Source: JAFAVZ01 sp036009105 (GTDB taxonomy: Bacteria > Acidobacteriota > Thermoanaerobaculia > Gp7-AA8). From it: DNA of 40,375 nt. Below the pieces are notes generated by a model that saw nothing but the letters and a program-made list of their open reading frames with translations, was not told where the DNA came from and made no database searches. Position numbers and translations under genes: made by a program. The stretch is from the NCBI GenBank assembly GCA_036009105.1, contig DASYMJ010000134.1:1-40375 (forward strand), read 5' to 3'. Positions 38,197 through 40,375 of this stretch are shown piece by piece. The stretch's first letter is position 1; every line of letters starts with the position of its first letter.

Positions 38197-39555
38197 ATGA
38201 ACAAGTGGCTGCCGCTGATTCTGCTGTCCGCTGCCTGCGCCACCGCCCCGCCGCCCGCCGCCGTCCCTCCCGCCCCCGCGCCGCCGCCCCCCGCCGCCAC
38301 CCATCTGGACGCGGCCGCGTTCCAGAAAGAGCTGCAGACCGCGTATGACGACATCGTCGCGCGCGAGCACCTCCCGGTGAACCCGCCGGCGGTGGACGTG
38401 GAGGCCGCCGCCTCGATGCCCATCCCTGACCAGAAGAGCGTCCGCGGCGCGATCAGCCTCTTCTCCAACGAGATGAAGGGGGACATCCAGGCGTACCTCT
38501 CCCGCTCCGCGCGCTACAAGAAGCTGATCGACAAATCGCTGGCCGAGGCCGGCCTGCCGAAAGGGCTGGCCTATCTGCCGGTGATCGAGAGCGGCTATGC
38601 GCCGACGCTCACCTCCAGCGCCGGCGCGCACGGCATCTGGCAGTTCATGTCCGAGACCGCGCGCGAGTACGGGCTGCGCGTCGACTGGTGGGTCGACGAG
38701 CGCGCCGATCCGGAGCGCTCCACACGCGCCGCGGCGAAGTATCTGAAGGATCTCTACCGCCAGTTCGACGACTGGCCGCTCACGCTGGCCGCCTACAACG
38801 CCGGCCCGGGCCGCATCCACCGCGCTCTCTCCACCAGCGGCGCCACGACGTTCTGGGAGCTCTCCGACCAGGCCGCGATCCCGAAGGAGACGCGCGGCTA
38901 CGTCCCCACCTTCTACGCCGCCCTCGTCATCGCCAGCGATCCGCAGACCTACGGCTTCCGCCTCGGCGACACCGCGGATGACATCGAGGCGAAGCGCGTG
39001 GAGATCGAAGGCCCGGTGTCGCTCCGCTACGTTGCCGAAGTGGCGGATGTCGACGAGTCGCTGCTGCGCGAATTGAACCCGGCGTTGCGCCGCGGCGTGG
39101 TGCCGCCCGGACGCGCCCAAATCCGCGTGCCGGTCAAGGCCGCCGACACGGTCGCCGCGCGCGCCACCACGCTCCGCCGGGAAGACGCCGACATCAAGCT
39201 CTGCGCCTTCACCCTCCGGGAAGGCGATTCGCTCCAGCGCCTCGCCCAATCCCTCGGCACGAGCGTGGAAACCCTGCTGGCCATGAACAGCCTCGACTCG
39301 CCGCGCGCGGTCGGCGAAGGCGACTCGATCTACCTCCCCGTGCGCGCCCGCGAGCTCGGCCCGCTGCTCAGCCGCGACTCCGGCATCTACTACGCCGTGC
39401 GCAAGGGCGACACGCTCTATTCGATCGCCAAACGCCACAGCCTGACCGTGGAGGAGCTGCGCGACCTGAACGACTTCAGCTCCGCGCACAAGCTGCGGGT
39501 GGGGGAGCGGGTGCGCGTGAACGCGCCGCGGACGCTGAGCGCAGGCGGGATGTAG
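38197..39555 (+). CDS. MltD-like membrane-bound lytic murein transglycosylase with LysM domains, 452 aa
   Basis: It cleaves the glycan strand of peptidoglycan. A signal sequence with a Cys at 14 (LLSAAC) suggests a lipoprotein, though the lipobox is imperfect. A Pro/Ala linker follows. The SLT domain (about 105-245) has its catalytic Glu in YLPVIESGYAP (Glu131), then GAHGIWQFM and LTLAAYNAGPGRI. Two LysM modules bind peptidoglycan: one at about 340-385 (FTLREGDSLQRLAQSLGTS) and one at about 402-445 (YAVRKGDTLYSIAKRHSLT). GGGAGG five bases before ATG 38197 favours this start over GTG 38194. It lies 16 bases after mglA and is probably cotranscribed. Confidence 0.92.
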   Translation: MNKWLPLILLSAACATAPPPAAVPPAPAPPPPAATHLDAAAFQKELQTAYDDIVAREHLPVNPPAVDVEAAASMPIPDQKSVRGAISLFSNEMKGDIQAYLSRSARYKKLIDKSLAEAGLPKGLAYLPVIESGYAPTLTSSAGAHGIWQFMSETAREYGLRVDWWVDERADPERSTRAAAKYLKDLYRQFDDWPLTLAAYNAGPGRIHRALSTSGATTFWELSDQAAIPKETRGYVPTFYAALVIASDPQTYGFRLGDTADDIEAKRVEIEGPVSLRYVAEVADVDESLLRELNPALRRGVVPPGRAQIRVPVKAADTVAARATTLRREDADIKLCAFTLREGDSLQRLAQSLGTSVETLLAMNSLDSPRAVGEGDSIYLPVRARELGPLLSRDSGIYYAVRKGDTLYSIAKRHSLTVEELRDLNDFSSAHKLRVGERVRVNAPRTLSAGGM

Positions 39556-39560
39556 GCGCA

Positions 39561-39639
39561 AACGACGAACGATGAAGGATGAACGATGAACAAAGGCTCA
39601 TCGGCGCCGTTCATCGTTCATCCTTCCTCGTTCATCGTT
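39561..39639. repeat. Inverted repeat of the GAACGATGA family at a gene end
   Basis: The left arm (39561-39591) and right arm (39609-39639) pair at 29 of 31 positions. Both are made of units such as GAACGATGAAGGATGAACGA and its complement. It starts five bases after the mltD stop codon. It could terminate the mglA-mltD transcript before ileS. Confidence 0.85.
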
Positions 39640-39664
39640 CCTTGAAATCTCTCCTCCCCGCTGC

Positions 39665-39670
39665 TAGTTT
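39665..39670 (+). promoter_or_regulatory. -10-like hexamer of ileS (leaderless candidate)
   Basis: TAGTTT lies 11 bases before the ileS ATG. The gap GCCCGTCCACC has no Shine-Dalgarno sequence. The match to the -10 consensus is only moderate. Confidence 0.3.
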
Positions 39671-39681
39671 GCCCGTCCACC

Positions 39682-40375
39682 ATGGCCGACAGCAGCGATT
39701 ACAAGAAGACGCTCAACCTGCCGCAAACCACCTTCTCCATGAAGGCGAACCTTCCCCAGAACGAGCCGAAGCGGCTCGACTCCTGGCGCGAGATGGACAT
39801 CTATCGCCTCATTCGTGAGAAGTCCGCCGGCCGGCCGAAGTTCGTCCTCCATGACGGCCCGCCGTACGCGAACGGCAAGATCCACATCGGTCATGCCCTG
39901 AACAAGATCCTCAAGGACGTCGTCGTGAAGTCGAAGACGATGGCCGGCTTCGACTCGCCCTACGTGCCGGGCTGGGACTGCCATGGCCTGCCCATCGAAT
40001 GGAAGATCGAGGAGGAATATCGCTCACGCGGCAAATCCAAGGACGAAGTGCCGGTGAGCGAATTGCGCGCCGAATGCCGCGCCTTCGCCGCCAAATGGCT
40101 GGGCGTGCAGTGCGAGCAGTTCCAGCGGCTGGGCTGCATCGGCGATTGGATGCGGCCCTACACCACCATGGCTTTCGCCGCCGAAGCGCAGATCGCGCGC
40201 GAGCTGCACAAATTCGCGATGAACGGTCTGCTCTATCGCGGCTCGCGCCCGGTGATGTGGTCGCCGGTGGAAAAGACCGCGCTCGCCGAAGCCGAGGTGG
40301 AATATCACGAGAAATCCTCGCCCCAGATCTATGTGAAGTTCCCGCTGGTCAAAGGGCCGGCCGCATTGAACGGCG
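39682..40375 (+). CDS. ileS: Isoleucyl-tRNA synthetase, N-terminal part (3' truncated by window end)
   Basis: It attaches isoleucine to its tRNA. The visible 231 residues begin MADSSDYKKTLNLPQTTFSM and contain the class I HIGH signature in PPYANGKIHIGHALNKILKD. VPGWDCHGLPIEWKIE and LGCIGDWMRPYTTM follow, all typical of IleRS. The editing domain is just beginning (YEHEKS-like segment YHEKSSPQIYVKF) when the window ends. The KMSKS region and the zinc-binding C terminus lie outside. The start is fixed by the family N terminus; the start region looks leaderless. Confidence 0.96.
   Translation, partial: MADSSDYKKTLNLPQTTFSMKANLPQNEPKRLDSWREMDIYRLIREKSAGRPKFVLHDGPPYANGKIHIGHALNKILKDVVVKSKTMAGFDSPYVPGWDCHGLPIEWKIEEEYRSRGKSKDEVPVSELRAECRAFAAKWLGVQCEQFQRLGCIGDWMRPYTTMAFAAEAQIARELHKFAMNGLLYRGSRPVMWSPVEKTALAEAEVEYHEKSSPQIYVKFPLVKGPAALNG

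Noticed and set aside
36585..38486. A 633-codon minus-strand frame opposite mglA
   Set aside because: Arg/Gly/His-rich shadow of the Pro/Glu-rich coding strand, with no start context.
1..40375. tRNA or rRNA genes
   Set aside because: No cloverleaf-like or conserved rRNA sequence was seen by eye. A tRNAscan run would settle this for short intergenic stretches.

Overview
The window is a GC-rich, densely coded stretch of a chromosome from a diderm bacterium. Signs of an outer membrane are a TPR/beta-barrel export protein, an MltD-type transglycosylase and many Sec signal peptides. The mix of an MglA-type GTPase, a KaiC-like protein, LytR-CpsA-Psr (LCP) proteins, Rsb-type regulators and a sigma-54 activator would suit Acidobacteriota or a related deep lineage. 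That is inference; there is no rRNA or tRNA gene in the window to fix it.

Left part (1-12190): the C-terminal part of a patatin-like lipase, two small membrane-stress genes, queD, and a long minus-strand run. Read in the direction of transcription, that run is a NAGPA-type phosphodiester glycosidase, a TPR/outer-membrane barrel protein, a processive GT2 synthase, a 61-residue membrane protein, a membrane-anchored protein, pcm, a Cys-rich exported peptide and a large secreted protein. The glycosidase, barrel and synthase look like an exopolysaccharide synthesis and export locus. Two LCP proteins diverge from it at 12305-14505; the first has lost key residues.

Middle (14661-28619): a KaiC-like/pseudo-receiver/degenerate GGDEF fusion, tldD-tldE, two peptide-ABC permeases, a small SET-domain protein, a GT-C membrane glycosyltransferase carrying an in-frame palindromic element, a B12/Fe-binding-like protein, an alpha/beta hydrolase with a Rieske protein, a cax-PAP2-radical SAM operon and an enoyl-CoA isomerase-like gene.

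Right part (28616-40375): a short secreted RHS toxin with a candidate immunity gene, an exported zinc-ribbon-like protein, an RsbW/STAS/SpoIIE partner-switch operon beside a sigma-54 activator with a changed GAFTGA loop, then a DUF2520 protein, mglA with a long tail, mltD and the start of ileS.

Two features run across the window. Palindromic elements of several unrelated sequence families sit directly at the 3' ends of genes (1584, 7012, 14439, 16387, 31224, 39561), and one lies inside a gene (22263). Several genes have a -10-like hexamer only 6-12 bases before the start codon and no Shine-Dalgarno sequence, which points to leaderless mRNAs. No tRNA, rRNA, CRISPR array or transposase was seen. 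No gene-free stretch exceeds 300 bases.
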